A stretch of 64,000 nt of DNA from Rhodospirillales bacterium (GCA_014859895.1 JACZKS010000025.1:1-64000), one strand, 5' to 3'. Numbered from the stretch's first letter, positions 49,142-58,203 are shown. The notes: generated by a model from the letters alone, not told the origin. A program made the numbers and translations.

Positions 49142-49180
49142 TTTACCGCCCCCTTTTCGGGCTCCCTGCCAGGCGGCAAA
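49142..49180 (-). promoter_or_regulatory. structured 5' leader of the NMT1 operon, candidate xanthine-type riboswitch
   Basis: In the transcript, TTTGCCGCC (49172-49180) pairs with GGCGGTAAA (49142-49150) in a 9-bp stem with one G-U. The 21-nt interior can form a second short stem CCC-GAAAA-GGG with an asymmetric UGGCAGGGAG internal loop. The stem ends 4 nt before the GAGGAG ribosome-binding site. Known NMT1-motif RNAs in alphaproteobacteria sense xanthine and control this gene class. I cannot check the consensus, so the identity is inferred from shape, position and context. Confidence 0.4.
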
Positions 49181-49806
49181 TGCAGGTGTGATAGGGATTC
49201 TGGCCGACGCCCAGGATCGCAACTTCTGTGCCAGGACCCCGCAAGAGGGGCCTTCCAGGGCTTAAGCCACGGAAACGCTCATGTAACCATCCATTGTACT
49301 CTATTATTATTCTATCGTAGATCCGCAGTTCTCACGATCAGCCTAAATCGAGGGCGTATTCTGCACGACGAATGGGCATTTAAAAATGTCTATGCCTAAT
49401 GAACAGCCAATACGAAGAAGGTTTCTTGTGGAAAACTTCCCGCACCCGCGTCCCGCTCCGTAAAGCCAAGGTGCCGCGCCCATAGCCAATCGGCCGGACG
49501 TGGCAGATGTCAAGGAAACGCCAACGTCGCGTTGAGGGCGGCTGGCGGGGCGTACACTTGAATTATTCTAAATCTAAAGTTGGGGAAGAAATTGCCACGC
49601 CATCGGCAAGGTTGCAGGGAAAAATGACCGGAAGTGCCTCCGACCGAAAGGTGATCAGATCCACTATTCTTCGGAATTTTCATTCTAAAGTATTAAAAAA
49701 CAATGATTTTTTTGCATGAAGGCCATCGATCCCGCATGCAATAAGATATAGGTTTATAGTCCGGCGTCATCGGATTTAATTGCCATATAAAACTTATGGT
49801 TTTCGC
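49181..49806. other. 626-bp region without a supported gene
   Basis: More AT-rich than its surroundings, with runs such as GAATTATTCTAAATCTAAAG and a T7 tract near 49706-49712. The longest frame (49507-49719, plus strand, 70 codons) starts without a Shine-Dalgarno site and lacks recognisable features, so it is not called. The left end must hold the promoter of the NMT1 operon; the right end leads to the iron promoter. No tRNA, IS end or repeat was recognised. Confidence 0.5.
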
Positions 49807-49834
49807 TTGACTCGAAAATGATTCGCATTACCAT
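49807..49834 (+). promoter_or_regulatory. promoter with Fur-box-like operator of the iron uptake operon
   Basis: TTGACT (49807-49812) and TACCAT (49829-49834) are separated by 16 bp. The spacer and -10 are covered by GAAAATGATTCGCATTACC (49814-49832), matching 14 of 19 positions of the classical Fur box GATAATGATAATCATTATC; on the other strand it reads AATGCGAATCATTTTC. This geometry fits iron-dependent repression. It leaves a leader of about 220 nt before the fetM start. Confidence 0.6.
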
Positions 49835-50060
49835 TCGCGCCATTGGTTTGGCTCCCGGTAAGTGAGCCACCGCGGGGTATCGACCGATGCTCCGTATTGT
49901 TTGCGAGATAGGGATGGCGTCGCGGGTGTCAGCGACGGACAGGCGGGGTACGACCGACTTCCGTCAGGGAACTTCTTTGCCCCACGCTTGGCTCCTCCCG
50001 CCGTGAAATGTGACCGTCCCCGACCGATGGGGGAACAGGAGCAGAAAGGGACTGCCACCC

Positions 50061-52004
50061 ATGATCAGCCGGACTTTCGCTGCACGCGCGGCGGCCCTGT
50101 TGGTTCTGGCCCTGACCTGGGTTTGGCCGCCGATGGCGATGGCCGCGCGCGACTTTCAGGACATGGCCGCCCGCATCGAGACCCTTCTGAGCGAGGCCGC
50201 CGGGCGCTATGCCGCCGGCGACGCCGAGACGGCCAAGACGAACGTCCAGAAGGCCTACTTCGAGGTCTTCGAGAACATGGAAGGGCCGATCCGCATCAAC
50301 ATCTCGGCCAAGAAGAGTTACGAGTTGGAGGCCGAGTTCGGCGACGTCCGCAAGCGGATCATGGCGGGAGCGCCGGTCGACGAGGTGACCGCCCGCATCA
50401 AGGCCCAGATTGCCGCGATCCACGCCGTGGTGCCGGTTATTTCCTCCGGCCATCGCTTGACGGCCGAGCCGTCGGCGGACGCCCCGAACGCGGCGCCAGT
50501 CCCGGAGGCCAAGTCGAGCACGATCGAACCCCACTGGGTCAAGGTGGTCGACGGCATCGGCAAGACTATCGCCGAGGCCGCCGCCGTCTATGAGGCGGGC
50601 GAAACCGACAAGGCCCGCGAGATGATCACGCGGGCCCAGTTCGACGGCTACAAGAATTCGCTGCTGGAGACGGCGGTACGCCGCCACGTCTCGCAACGCC
50701 AGGACATCGAATACAACGCCGAGTTCCAGCGCATCGCCGAGCTCGTCAAGTCCGGTCGTCCGGCTCGCATGGTGCGGGCGTCGGGCGAGGTACTGGTTGC
50801 CGACATGAGAGGCAACCTGCCGGGACTGCCACTGGTCGGCGCACTGGCCGAGCAGGCTGCCGCCAAGGCGGACCTGCCGACCGCCGACTGGCGCCAGGTC
50901 GCCGACGGCGTGATGGCCGCCATGAACGAGGCCGTTGCTCTCTATAAGGGCGGTGACACCGGGCGCGCCGTCGGCCGCATCCAGGACACCTATTTCGATG
51001 TCTTCGAGGCCTCCGGCATGGAGGCCCAGATCGGTGCTCGCGACGCTGCCTTTAAGACCCGCCTGGAAGGCCATTTCAACCGCGTCATGGGGCGCATGCA
51101 GGGTGGCGCCGAGGAGGCCGATCTCAAGGCCGACCTGGCGGCGATGACGGCCGACTTCGATACCGCGGTCGATACCCTGGGTACCGGCTCGGATTCGCCG
51201 GTGGCGCTGTTCCTCTATGCCCTGCTGATCATCCTGCGCGAGGGGTTCGAGGCGATCCTCATCGTCACCGCGCTGATCGCCTATCTCGTCAAGACCGGCA
51301 ACCGCGACAAGTTGGGCGTCATCTACAACAGCGTCATCGTGGCCCTTCTGGCCAGCGTGGTGACGGCGGTGCTGGTGAAGTGGGTGTTCCAGGTTTCGGC
51401 GGCCAGCCAGGAAGTACTGGAAGGGGCGACCATGCTGGTTGCCGCCGTCGTGCTTTTCTCGATGAGCTACTGGGTGATCTCGAAGGCCGAGGCCGAGAAG
51501 TGGGTCGCTTACCTCAAGGAAACGGTTGGCCGCTCGCTTTCCTCGGGCTCGCTCAAGGCTCTGTGGTTCGCCAGCTTCCTGGCGGTCTTCCGCGAGGGGG
51601 CGGAAACCGTGCTGTTCTATCAGGCCCTCACCATCGGCGCCGATGCGCCGGGCCTGGCCGCCATCGTCGGCGGCTTCGTGGTGGGGTGCGTAGGGCTGGC
51701 GGTGATCTACCTGCTGATGCGCCTGGGCGCCATGCGGCTGCCGATCCGGCCCTTCTTCATGGTTACTGGCCTGCTGCTCTACGCCATGGCCTTCGTCTTT
51801 GCCGGCAAGGGTGTGATGGAATTGGTCGAGGGCAACGTGATCGAGCCCACGCTCATCGCCTGGGCGCCCGAGATCCAGTTCCTGGGCGTGTTCCCTTACT
51901 GGCAGACCCTGATTCCGCAGATCGCGCTCGTGCTGGCGGCGCTGGTGGCGCTCGCCGTGCTGATGAAGCAGCGCAATTCCATCGCCATCACCCGGGGGAA
52001 ATGA
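50061..52004 (+). CDS. fetM: Ftr1-family iron permease with N-terminal periplasmic domain (FetM-like)
   Basis: 647 residues. Signal peptide at 1-~30 (MISRTFAARAAALLVLALTWVWPPMAMA), then ~350 periplasmic residues of repeated helical type (YAAGDAETAKTNVQKAYFEVFE, then YEAGETDKAREMITRAQFDGYK and YKGGDTGRAVGRIQDTYFDVFE: three related repeats). From ~380 a 7-helix Ftr1 domain with the two iron-binding REXXE motifs REGFE (393-397) and REGAE (511-515). Imports iron through the inner membrane. Length and domain plan match FetM of the FetMP systems. ATG 50061; SD AAAGGG. Confidence 0.9.
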   Translation: MISRTFAARAAALLVLALTWVWPPMAMAARDFQDMAARIETLLSEAAGRYAAGDAETAKTNVQKAYFEVFENMEGPIRINISAKKSYELEAEFGDVRKRIMAGAPVDEVTARIKAQIAAIHAVVPVISSGHRLTAEPSADAPNAAPVPEAKSSTIEPHWVKVVDGIGKTIAEAAAVYEAGETDKAREMITRAQFDGYKNSLLETAVRRHVSQRQDIEYNAEFQRIAELVKSGRPARMVRASGEVLVADMRGNLPGLPLVGALAEQAAAKADLPTADWRQVADGVMAAMNEAVALYKGGDTGRAVGRIQDTYFDVFEASGMEAQIGARDAAFKTRLEGHFNRVMGRMQGGAEEADLKADLAAMTADFDTAVDTLGTGSDSPVALFLYALLIILREGFEAILIVTALIAYLVKTGNRDKLGVIYNSVIVALLASVVTAVLVKWVFQVSAASQEVLEGATMLVAAVVLFSMSYWVISKAEAEKWVAYLKETVGRSLSSGSLKALWFASFLAVFREGAETVLFYQALTIGADAPGLAAIVGGFVVGCVGLAVIYLLMRLGAMRLPIRPFFMVTGLLLYAMAFVFAGKGVMELVEGNVIEPTLIAWAPEIQFLGVFPYWQTLIPQIALVLAALVALAVLMKQRNSIAITRGK

Positions 52005-52042
52005 CTTTCGATGTTCACACCAAACGACGAGGAGAGAAAAGC

Positions 52043-52579
52043 ATGAACAAGGTTTCCATTGCCGCGGCGGCGGCGCTGCTGGCGGGGGTGATGTCGTTCA
52101 GCGCCATGGCGGCGGACGACGAATTCAAGGAATACCCGATTGGCGAGGCCAAGACGCTGAACACGCTGGAAGTGGCGGCGGTCTACCTGACGCCGATCGA
52201 CATGGAGCCGCGCGGCATCGACCTGCCGGCCTCGCAGGCCGACATCCATCTCGAAGCCGACATCCACGCCCTGGAGGGCAACCCCAACGGCTTCGGAGCC
52301 GGTGAATGGGTGCCGTACCTGACGGTTTCCTACCGCCTGGAGAACCTGGACACCGGCAAGGTGCTGACCGGCAACCTGATGCCGATGGTGGCGGTCGATG
52401 GGCCGCATTACGGCTCCAACATCAAGATGCCGGGGGCGGGCAACTACAAGCTGACCTACCACATCGATGCGCCGTCGCGCCAAGGGTTCGGGCGCCACAC
52501 CGACAAGGCCAGCGGCGTCGGCCAGTGGTTCCAGGCCTTCGATGTCGACTACGACTTCAAGTACGTGCCGCTGAAGTAG
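52043..52579 (+). CDS. fetP: P19/Tpd-family periplasmic iron transport protein (FetP-like)
   Basis: 178 residues. Signal MNKVSIAAAAALLAGVMSFSAMA. Metal-site residues of P19 are visible: Met in TPIDMEPRG, His in ADIHLEADIHA, His in VDGPHYGSNIK, and HTDKASGVG near the end. P19 binds copper and iron in the periplasm and works with the Ftr1 permease. SD GAGGAGAG upstream. 38 bp after fetM; followed by two strong hairpins. Confidence 0.92.
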   Translation: MNKVSIAAAAALLAGVMSFSAMAADDEFKEYPIGEAKTLNTLEVAAVYLTPIDMEPRGIDLPASQADIHLEADIHALEGNPNGFGAGEWVPYLTVSYRLENLDTGKVLTGNLMPMVAVDGPHYGSNIKMPGAGNYKLTYHIDAPSRQGFGRHTDKASGVGQWFQAFDVDYDFKYVPLK

Positions 52580-52602
52580 GCGGACGGTTTCAGGTTGTTT
52601 CA

Positions 52603-52660
52603 GTCGGTCTCCGGGGGTGAACCCCGGGGACCGACCCCCTCTTTTAAAGGGGGGGCGCCA
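52603..52660 (+). repeat. double hairpin in the P19-DUF2318 intergenic region
   Basis: First hairpin: GTCGGTCTCCGGGG (52603-52616) with CCCCGGGGACCGAC (52622-52635), 14 bp with one G-U and a 5-nt loop. Second: CCCCCT (52635-52640) with AGGGGG after a 7-nt AT loop. No U-tract closes the first, so strong termination is not expected. It probably protects the P19 mRNA end or dampens downstream expression. Confidence 0.6.
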
Positions 52661-52679
52661 AGGAGAAACGGGAAGGCCG

Positions 52680-54119
52680 ATGATCGCGTATCTGGTGGAC
52701 ATGATCCATGCGTTCGGGCCCATCGCCGTCGTCTGCGGGCTGGTCCTGGCCCTGCGGCCGCAAACGCCGTCCCGGGCGTTTGCCCGTGCCGCCATCGGCC
52801 TGTTGATCGCGGGCCTGGTCCTGGGCGCCGGGGCCTACCAGATCGCCCACGCCCAGGGCTTCGCCTCGGCCACTCGCACCGGGATGCATCTGGCGGGCAT
52901 GACGGTCATGGCGCTAGCCCTGATCGCTCTCGCGGCGCGCTCCTTACGCAGCGGTCTCGCCTTCACTCTTGTCGGACCACTGTTGGTTTTCGTGATGGCG
53001 GCGCGCTCGGCCTTCGTGTTCGCCCGCGACATCGCGGATCGCAGCCTGTCGGCGGCCTCGGTGCTCAACACCGAACTGATCCTCAACCTGACAGCCCTGT
53101 TTACCGGCACGCTGGCCGTTGCCGGACTCACCGTCTTGGTCTTGCAAGCGGGGCGCCACGCCCAGCGGGTGGGAGCTTGGGTGCTGGCCGCCCTGTTGGT
53201 GGCCGAGTCCGGGGTGTCGACGGCTACCGCGCTCCTGGGCCTGCTCCAACTCCAGGCCATCGAGGTGACCGCCGCCCGCGTTTCCTTCGTCGCCCGGGCG
53301 GGCGAGGCGGCGCCGTGGGCGATATATGGCGAGCTTATCCTCGTCGGCCTGCTGGCGGTCGCGGCCTTCGCTGGGGGCGGGCGTTCGGCTGTTCCGCCGC
53401 CCCGCGCGGTGGAGCGTCGCCAGGTCCGCGCCCGGATGCTCAGCCGGCGGCGCTGGCTGACCGGCGCCATGGCGACGGCCAGTTTCCTGATCGTCGCGCT
53501 GCTTTATCACGACCTCTACGCCTCGCTGCCGCCCAGCCTGTCGCCGGCCCAGCCGGTGCAGCCGGATGCCCAGGGGCTCGTGCGTATCGACGTCAACGCG
53601 GTGAAGGACGGCAAGCTCTACCGCTATGCCTACATCACTTCGGACGGCCATCGGGTGCGCTTCTTCCTGATCAACCGCTACGACGTCGCCCACGCCAAGA
53701 TCGGCGTCGTCTATGACGCCTGCATGATCTGCGGCGACGACGGCTACATCCAGGTCGGCAACGAGATCATCTGCATCGCCTGCAACGTGCGCATCTTCGT
53801 GCCCTCCATCGGCAAGCCGGGGGGGTGCAACCCCATCCCCCTCGACCACACCGTGGAGGGTGGCGTCATCACTATTGCCGCCGCCGACCTCGACAAGGGC
53901 GCCAAGTACTTCTCCGAGGTGGTCGAGATCGAGGTCACCGATCCGGTGACCGGCAAGCGCCTGATCAACCTCAAGGCGCCGTTCCAGTACGAGTTCAAGG
54001 GCAGGATGTTCTACTTCGAGGGCCGCGAATCGTATGACCGCTTCAAGAAAGCGCCCGAGGAGTTCGCGGGCAATGTCGAGGGGCGCTATTTCCGCGTCCA
54101 GGGCCACCGGGACAGCTAG
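52680..54119 (+). CDS. DUF2318 membrane protein with YHS-like C-terminus (FetMP locus)
   Basis: 479 residues. About seven helices in residues 5-270, one more near 265-285, then a soluble DUF2318 domain (~300-470) with two CxxC pairs: CMICGDDGYIQVGNEIICIACNVRI, followed by FVPSIGKPGGCNPIPL. The end RMFYFEGRESYDRFKKAPEEFAG resembles a YHS/TRASH metal-binding element. The Cys pairs could bind metal or heme or take electrons. ATG 52680 is chosen for the close SD GGAAGG. The position after P19 is conserved in Campylobacter-type iron loci (Cj1660). Confidence 0.88.
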   Translation: MIAYLVDMIHAFGPIAVVCGLVLALRPQTPSRAFARAAIGLLIAGLVLGAGAYQIAHAQGFASATRTGMHLAGMTVMALALIALAARSLRSGLAFTLVGPLLVFVMAARSAFVFARDIADRSLSAASVLNTELILNLTALFTGTLAVAGLTVLVLQAGRHAQRVGAWVLAALLVAESGVSTATALLGLLQLQAIEVTAARVSFVARAGEAAPWAIYGELILVGLLAVAAFAGGGRSAVPPPRAVERRQVRARMLSRRRWLTGAMATASFLIVALLYHDLYASLPPSLSPAQPVQPDAQGLVRIDVNAVKDGKLYRYAYITSDGHRVRFFLINRYDVAHAKIGVVYDACMICGDDGYIQVGNEIICIACNVRIFVPSIGKPGGCNPIPLDHTVEGGVITIAAADLDKGAKYFSEVVEIEVTDPVTGKRLINLKAPFQYEFKGRMFYFEGRESYDRFKKAPEEFAGNVEGRYFRVQGHRDS

Positions 54120-54134
54120 GAAGAGGGCGGAGCG

Positions 54135-55427
54135 ATGTTCTTTCGCATTCTGAGACAGTCCTTCTTCGAGGGGCGCAAGCGCAAGATCCTGGCGGCCACC
54201 ACGGTCGCCCTGGCGGCGACGCTGATTACCGCGCTGCTCGACCTTTCGGTCGACGTCGGCGACAAGATGGCCCGCGAGATGAAGTCCTACGGCGCCAATA
54301 TCCGGGTGGTGCCGAAAAGCGAGACGGTGGCGCTCGAGGTCGGCGGCATCGATTACAATCCGCTGAAGGGCCGCGACTATCTGGACGAGCGCGACCTGCC
54401 GCTGATCAAGGACATCTTCTGGCGCAACAACATCGTCGGCCTCGCACCCTTCCTGAGGACGTCGGTGGAAGCCGAGGGCAGGGCGGGGCAAGCCGTCCCC
54501 CTGATCGGCACCTACTTCGACAAGAGCCTGCCTTTGCCCGACGACGACACTTACCGCACCGGGGTGACCGCCACCAACGCCTTCTGGGCGATCGAAGGCG
54601 CCTGGCCCGATGACGAGAAGCCCGAGGAGGTGCTCCTCGGCCGCTCGCTGGCCCGCGCGCTCAACCTGGCGCCCGGCGCCACCCTGAGGGTGCAGGGCAC
54701 AGAGGGCGGTCCGACCCCGCTTCGCGTCACCGGCCTGCTGACGACCGGAGGCGCCGAGGACGACGCCATCGTCGCGCCGCTCGCCCTCGCCCAGCGGCTG
54801 ACCGGACTCTCGGGCCGCGTGCAGGCGGTCGAGGTGAGCGCGCTCACGGTACCCGAAAACGACCTTTCCAACCGGGCCCGGCGCGACACCGAAGCCCTTT
54901 CGACGGCCGAATACGACGTCTGGTACTGCACCGCCTACGTCAGCGCCATCGCCCATCAGATCGAGGAGGCTGTCGTCAACGCCTCGGCCCGGCCCATCTG
55001 GCAGGTGGCGGCCGGCGAGGGCGCCATCATCGGCAAGATCCAGCTTCTGATGCTGGTGGTCACCCTGGCCGCCTTCGTGTCGGCGGCCATGGGGGTTTCC
55101 TCGCTGATGAACGCGACGATCATGGAGCGGGCCCGCGAGATCGGCCTGATGAAGGCGCTGGGCGCCGCCACCTGGGAAATCCACATGGTGTTCCTGGGCG
55201 AGGCGGTGATCGTCGGCGTCATCGGCGGGCTGATCGGCTGTGTGGCGGGCACCGGGTTGTCCCAGGCGGTCGGCCTGATGGTCTTCGGGTCCACCGTTTC
55301 CATCCCGTGGATCGGGGTGCCGGTGGTGGTCTTCCTGTCGGCGGCCACCGCCTTGGCCGGCTCCATCATTCCGTCCAGAGCGATTGCCCGGCTGCTGCCG
55401 GTGGAGGTGCTCTATGGCCGTCGCTGA
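54135..55427 (+). CDS. MacB/FtsX-like ABC permease 1 of the FetMP locus
   Basis: 430 residues, four helices: one at the N-terminus (LAATTVALAATLITALLDLSVDVG) and three at the C-terminus flanking a large periplasmic MacB-type domain, with the FtsX signature GVSSLMNATIMERAREIGLMKALGA. Not an importer fold; such permeases act mechanically or as exporters. Encoded with its paralogue and an ATPase. Confidence 0.9.
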   Translation: MFFRILRQSFFEGRKRKILAATTVALAATLITALLDLSVDVGDKMAREMKSYGANIRVVPKSETVALEVGGIDYNPLKGRDYLDERDLPLIKDIFWRNNIVGLAPFLRTSVEAEGRAGQAVPLIGTYFDKSLPLPDDDTYRTGVTATNAFWAIEGAWPDDEKPEEVLLGRSLARALNLAPGATLRVQGTEGGPTPLRVTGLLTTGGAEDDAIVAPLALAQRLTGLSGRVQAVEVSALTVPENDLSNRARRDTEALSTAEYDVWYCTAYVSAIAHQIEEAVVNASARPIWQVAAGEGAIIGKIQLLMLVVTLAAFVSAAMGVSSLMNATIMERAREIGLMKALGAATWEIHMVFLGEAVIVGVIGGLIGCVAGTGLSQAVGLMVFGSTVSIPWIGVPVVVFLSAATALAGSIIPSRAIARLLPVEVLYGRR

Positions 55428-56586
55428 GAAACCTGCCCGCAGGGGGCGGCGCGGCTCGATGTTCGCGACCCTGCTGTTCAAGGCGCTGCTTCGGCGCGGC
55501 GGCCGCGCCGGGGTGGCCGCCGCCTCCATCGTGGTGGGCGCCGCCGTGGTCGCGGCCCTGATGAGCCTCTACCTCGACATCTCGATCAAGATGAGCGAGG
55601 AGCTTCGTGCCTTCGGCGCCAACTTCTACGTCGGCCCGGCCGTTGCCGGGGGCGAGCGCGGCATTGCCGAGGACACCTACGCCGCTGTTTTGCGCGAAAT
55701 CCCCAACGACCGGATGGTCGGCGCCAGCCCGCTGCTCTATGGCATCGTGCGCCTCGACCTCGGCCCGGCGGTGATGGCCGGCGTCGATTTTCGCGGCCTG
55801 CGCCAGATCTCGCCCTACTGGCAGGTCGAGGGAAGCTGGGTCGGCGTCGCCTTCGACGAGCGCAACGCCATGATCGGCCGCCGTCTGGCCGAGAGCATGG
55901 AACTCAAGGTCGGCGACACGGTCACCGTGATCAACCGCGAGCGCACCCAGAACACGCGCCTCATCGTCAAGGGGATCGTCGATACCGGCGCCGCCGAGGA
56001 CGAGCAGATGTTCGTCAACCTGTCACTGGCCCAGAAGCTTCTGAATCTGCCGGGCCGGGTCGATTTCGCCATGCTGAGCCTGATCGCCCAGGGGCCGGAA
56101 GCCGACGCCATGGCGACCCGCGTCAACGCCGGCGTTCCTGGCGTCGAGGCCAAGCCGATCCGCAAGATCTCGCAGTCCGACGGCCAGATCCTCGACAAGA
56201 TCGAGGGGTTGATGGCGCTGGTCGCCTTGACCATCCTGATCATCACCACGCTCTGCGTCAACGCGACGCTGAGTGCCATGGTCGCCGAGCGGACGCCCGA
56301 GATCGGCCTGCAAAAGGCCCTGGGCGCCGAAAATCGGGCCATCGTGTCCCAATTCCTGGCCGAGACCGCGCTGATCTGCGTGGCCGCCGTGGCGGTCGGG
56401 CTGATTTTGGGCTTCGGGCTGGCCCAGGTGCTGGGCCAGGCGGTCTTCAACGCTTGGGTCACCTTCCGGCCGGCGGTGGTGCCGCTTACGCTCATCGTTT
56501 CACTGGCGGCCGCCCTGATCGCGGCGATCCTGCCGGTCAGGGGCGCTATCGGCGTGGTGCCGGCCCGTGTCTTGAAAGGGGAATGA
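55414..56586 (+). CDS. MacB/FtsX-like ABC permease 2 of the FetMP locus
   Basis: 390 residues. Same plan as permease 1: N-terminal helix (GVAAASIVVGAAVVAALMSLYLD), periplasmic domain, three C-terminal helices with TLCVNATLSAMVAERTPEIGLQKALGAENR. ATG 55414 has GGAGG upstream and overlaps the previous gene by 14 bp. The two permeases probably form a heterodimer. Confidence 0.9.
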   Translation: MAVAEKPARRGRRGSMFATLLFKALLRRGGRAGVAAASIVVGAAVVAALMSLYLDISIKMSEELRAFGANFYVGPAVAGGERGIAEDTYAAVLREIPNDRMVGASPLLYGIVRLDLGPAVMAGVDFRGLRQISPYWQVEGSWVGVAFDERNAMIGRRLAESMELKVGDTVTVINRERTQNTRLIVKGIVDTGAAEDEQMFVNLSLAQKLLNLPGRVDFAMLSLIAQGPEADAMATRVNAGVPGVEAKPIRKISQSDGQILDKIEGLMALVALTILIITTLCVNATLSAMVAERTPEIGLQKALGAENRAIVSQFLAETALICVAAVAVGLILGFGLAQVLGQAVFNAWVTFRPAVVPLTLIVSLAAALIAAILPVRGAIGVVPARVLKGE

Positions 56587-56587
56587 C

Positions 56588-57298
56588 GTGATGGATGCCT
56601 TGGCCGAAGGGATGCCGATGGAAGGTTGCGCCACCTATGGGGCGCCGGCCCGCGACGTCATCGAGATCGGCGGCCTCTACAAGCGGTTCGGCGCCGTCAC
56701 CGCGCTGGACGGCGTCGACCTCACCATCCGGGCCGGAGAGTTCGTGGCGATCATGGGCCCCTCGGGGTCCGGCAAGACGACGCTGCTCAACATCCTTTCC
56801 TGCCTCGATACGCCGAGCGAGGGGCGCTACCTGCTGGATGGCATCGAAACGGCGACGCTGGACGGCAAAGCCCAGGCGGTGGTCAGGCGCGAGAAGATTG
56901 GCCTGGTGTTCCAGCAGTTCCACCTGATTCCCTATCTCAGCGCGGTCGAGAACGTCATGCTGGCCCAGCATTATCACAGCGTCGCCGACCGCGACGAGGC
57001 GATGGCGGCCCTCGAACGGGTGGGCTTGGGCCCGCGCGCCCAGCACCTGCCGTCCCAGCTGTCGGGCGGCGAGCAGCAGCGGGCCTGCATCGCCCGCGCG
57101 CTGATCAACGAGCCGGCCATCGTGCTGGCCGACGAACCGACCGGCAACCTCGACGAAAAGAACGAGGAACTGGTGATGGCACTGTTCCAGCAGCTGCACG
57201 CCGAGGGGCGGACCCTGGTGCTGGTCACCCACAACCCCGAGCTCGGCGCCCGCACCCAGCGGATCATCCGCCTCAACCATGGCCGCGTGGAAGCCTAG
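56588..57298 (+). CDS. LolD/MacB-type ABC ATPase of the FetMP locus
   Basis: 236 residues: Walker A GPSGSGKTT, Q-loop FQQFHLIPYL, signature LSGGEQQR, Walker B VLADEPTGNLD and H-loop VTHNPEL. Energises the two MacB-like permeases. GTG 56588 or ATG 56591 may initiate; AAAGGGG precedes both. Confidence 0.92.
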   Translation: MMDALAEGMPMEGCATYGAPARDVIEIGGLYKRFGAVTALDGVDLTIRAGEFVAIMGPSGSGKTTLLNILSCLDTPSEGRYLLDGIETATLDGKAQAVVRREKIGLVFQQFHLIPYLSAVENVMLAQHYHSVADRDEAMAALERVGLGPRAQHLPSQLSGGEQQRACIARALINEPAIVLADEPTGNLDEKNEELVMALFQQLHAEGRTLVLVTHNPELGARTQRIIRLNHGRVEA

Positions 57299-57301
57299 GG
57301 C

Positions 57302-57796
57302 ATGATGATTTCTGCAAAGGTCATGACGATCACCCTGGTCGCGCTTCTCTCTCTCGCCGCCTGCAAGGACCAGGCGCCGAGCCAGGCCGGCGGCGCGGCG
57401 CCTGAATTGGGCGTGCTCGACGCCCAGGGCAGCGAGGTGCGCATGGACGCCCGCCGCGGCCAGGTGGTGCTGATCAACTTCTGGCTGGCCGAATGCGGCC
57501 CCTGTATCGCCGAGATGCCGGCACTGGACGCCTTCTACAAGGAAAACAAGGCGCGCGGCTTCGACCTTCTGGCCGTCAACATGGGCCAGGACGCGGCGAC
57601 GGTGGAGGCCACGCGCCGCCGGGTCGAGGTGTCCTTCCCGATGCTGGCCGATCCCCTGAAGATCGCCACCCAGCGCTACGGCGCCATCGGGGCGCCGACG
57701 TCGTTCATCATCGATGCCGAGGGCGTCGTGCGGGAACGCATCGAGGGGCCACTTACCGCCCGCGACCTGCAACGTAAGATCGGGGGACTGCTGTGA
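57302..57796 (+). CDS. thioredoxin-like (TlpA/ResA) lipoprotein 1
   Basis: 164 residues. Lipobox LSLAAC near 18-23 marks a lipoprotein, followed by a thioredoxin fold with the redox pair CGPC in FWLAECGPCIAEMPALDAFY and cis-Pro in GAPTSFIID. It probably keeps Cys pairs of the locus (e.g. DUF2318 protein) reduced. The gene follows the ATPase by 3 bp. Confidence 0.88.
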   Translation: MMISAKVMTITLVALLSLAACKDQAPSQAGGAAPELGVLDAQGSEVRMDARRGQVVLINFWLAECGPCIAEMPALDAFYKENKARGFDLLAVNMGQDAATVEATRRRVEVSFPMLADPLKIATQRYGAIGAPTSFIIDAEGVVRERIEGPLTARDLQRKIGGLL

Positions 57797-57810
57797 CCGG
57801 CAGCCCGCGG

Positions 57811-58149
57811 TCAGGGACGCAGGGTATGGATATACGCGCGCAGGCCTTCGATGTCGGTTTCGGCGAGGCCGCTTTTCATCTTGTCCTTCATGGCCGCGTC
57901 CGGGCTCGGTGGCGTCTCCTGGTAAGCGCGCAGCTTGGCGAGGATTTCCGTGTCGGGGACGCGGATCAAGACCTTAGAAACGCCCAGCGCCCGCTGGTTG
58001 GCGCGCCGGCCATGACACAGTTCGCAGCGCTCGGCATAGATCGCCTTGCCGGCAGTGGCCTCGGTCTCGTCGGCCCGAGCCGGGGCGAAAGCGAGCAGGA
58101 GAATGAAGAACGAGGCGGGGAGAAGGGCGGCACGGAGGAGTCGGGTCAT
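57811..58149 (-). CDS. small c-type cytochrome
   Basis: 112 residues. Signal MTRLLRAALLPASFFILLLAFAPARA, then a class I cytochrome c: IYAERCELCHGRRANQRALG (CxxCH) and a distal Met candidate in MKDKMKSGLAETDIEGLRAYI. One heme, periplasmic. Start is uncertain; ATG 58167 is possible, neither has a good SD. It lies on the opposite strand between the two thioredoxin-like genes of an otherwise one-directional iron locus, with a Fur-like site upstream. May accept or give electrons for iron reduction. Confidence 0.82.
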   Translation of the reverse strand: MTRLLRAALLPASFFILLLAFAPARADETEATAGKAIYAERCELCHGRRANQRALGVSKVLIRVPDTEILAKLRAYQETPPSPDAAMKDKMKSGLAETDIEGLRAYIHTLRP

Positions 58150-58184
58150 CGCGGGGCTTTTCGCCATCTCGTATCGGATGGCCG

Positions 58185-58203
58185 GATAATAAGTCGCATT
58201 CGC
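58185..58203. promoter_or_regulatory. second Fur-like site, cytochrome c/TlpA-2 divergent region
   Basis: GATAATAAGTCGCATTCGC is identical to the fetM promoter site at 14 of 19 positions (shared core AAT.A.TCGCATT) and matches 12 of 19 of the Fur consensus. It lies between the divergent cytochrome c and thioredoxin-like genes. Weaker than the first site. Confidence 0.4.

Noticed and set aside
49143..49179. Stem at the start of the NMT1 operon read as a terminator
   Set aside because: On the transcribed (minus) strand it is followed by A residues, not T; the plus strand has no gene to terminate. A structured leader is the better reading.
49507..49719. 70-codon plus-strand frame in the gene-free gap
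   Set aside because: No ribosome-binding site, no family resemblance, AT-rich C-terminus; probably chance.
52944..55529. 861-codon minus-strand frame
   Set aside because: Antisense shadow of the DUF2318 and MacB-like permease genes; composition rich in Arg/Gly/His without any motif.
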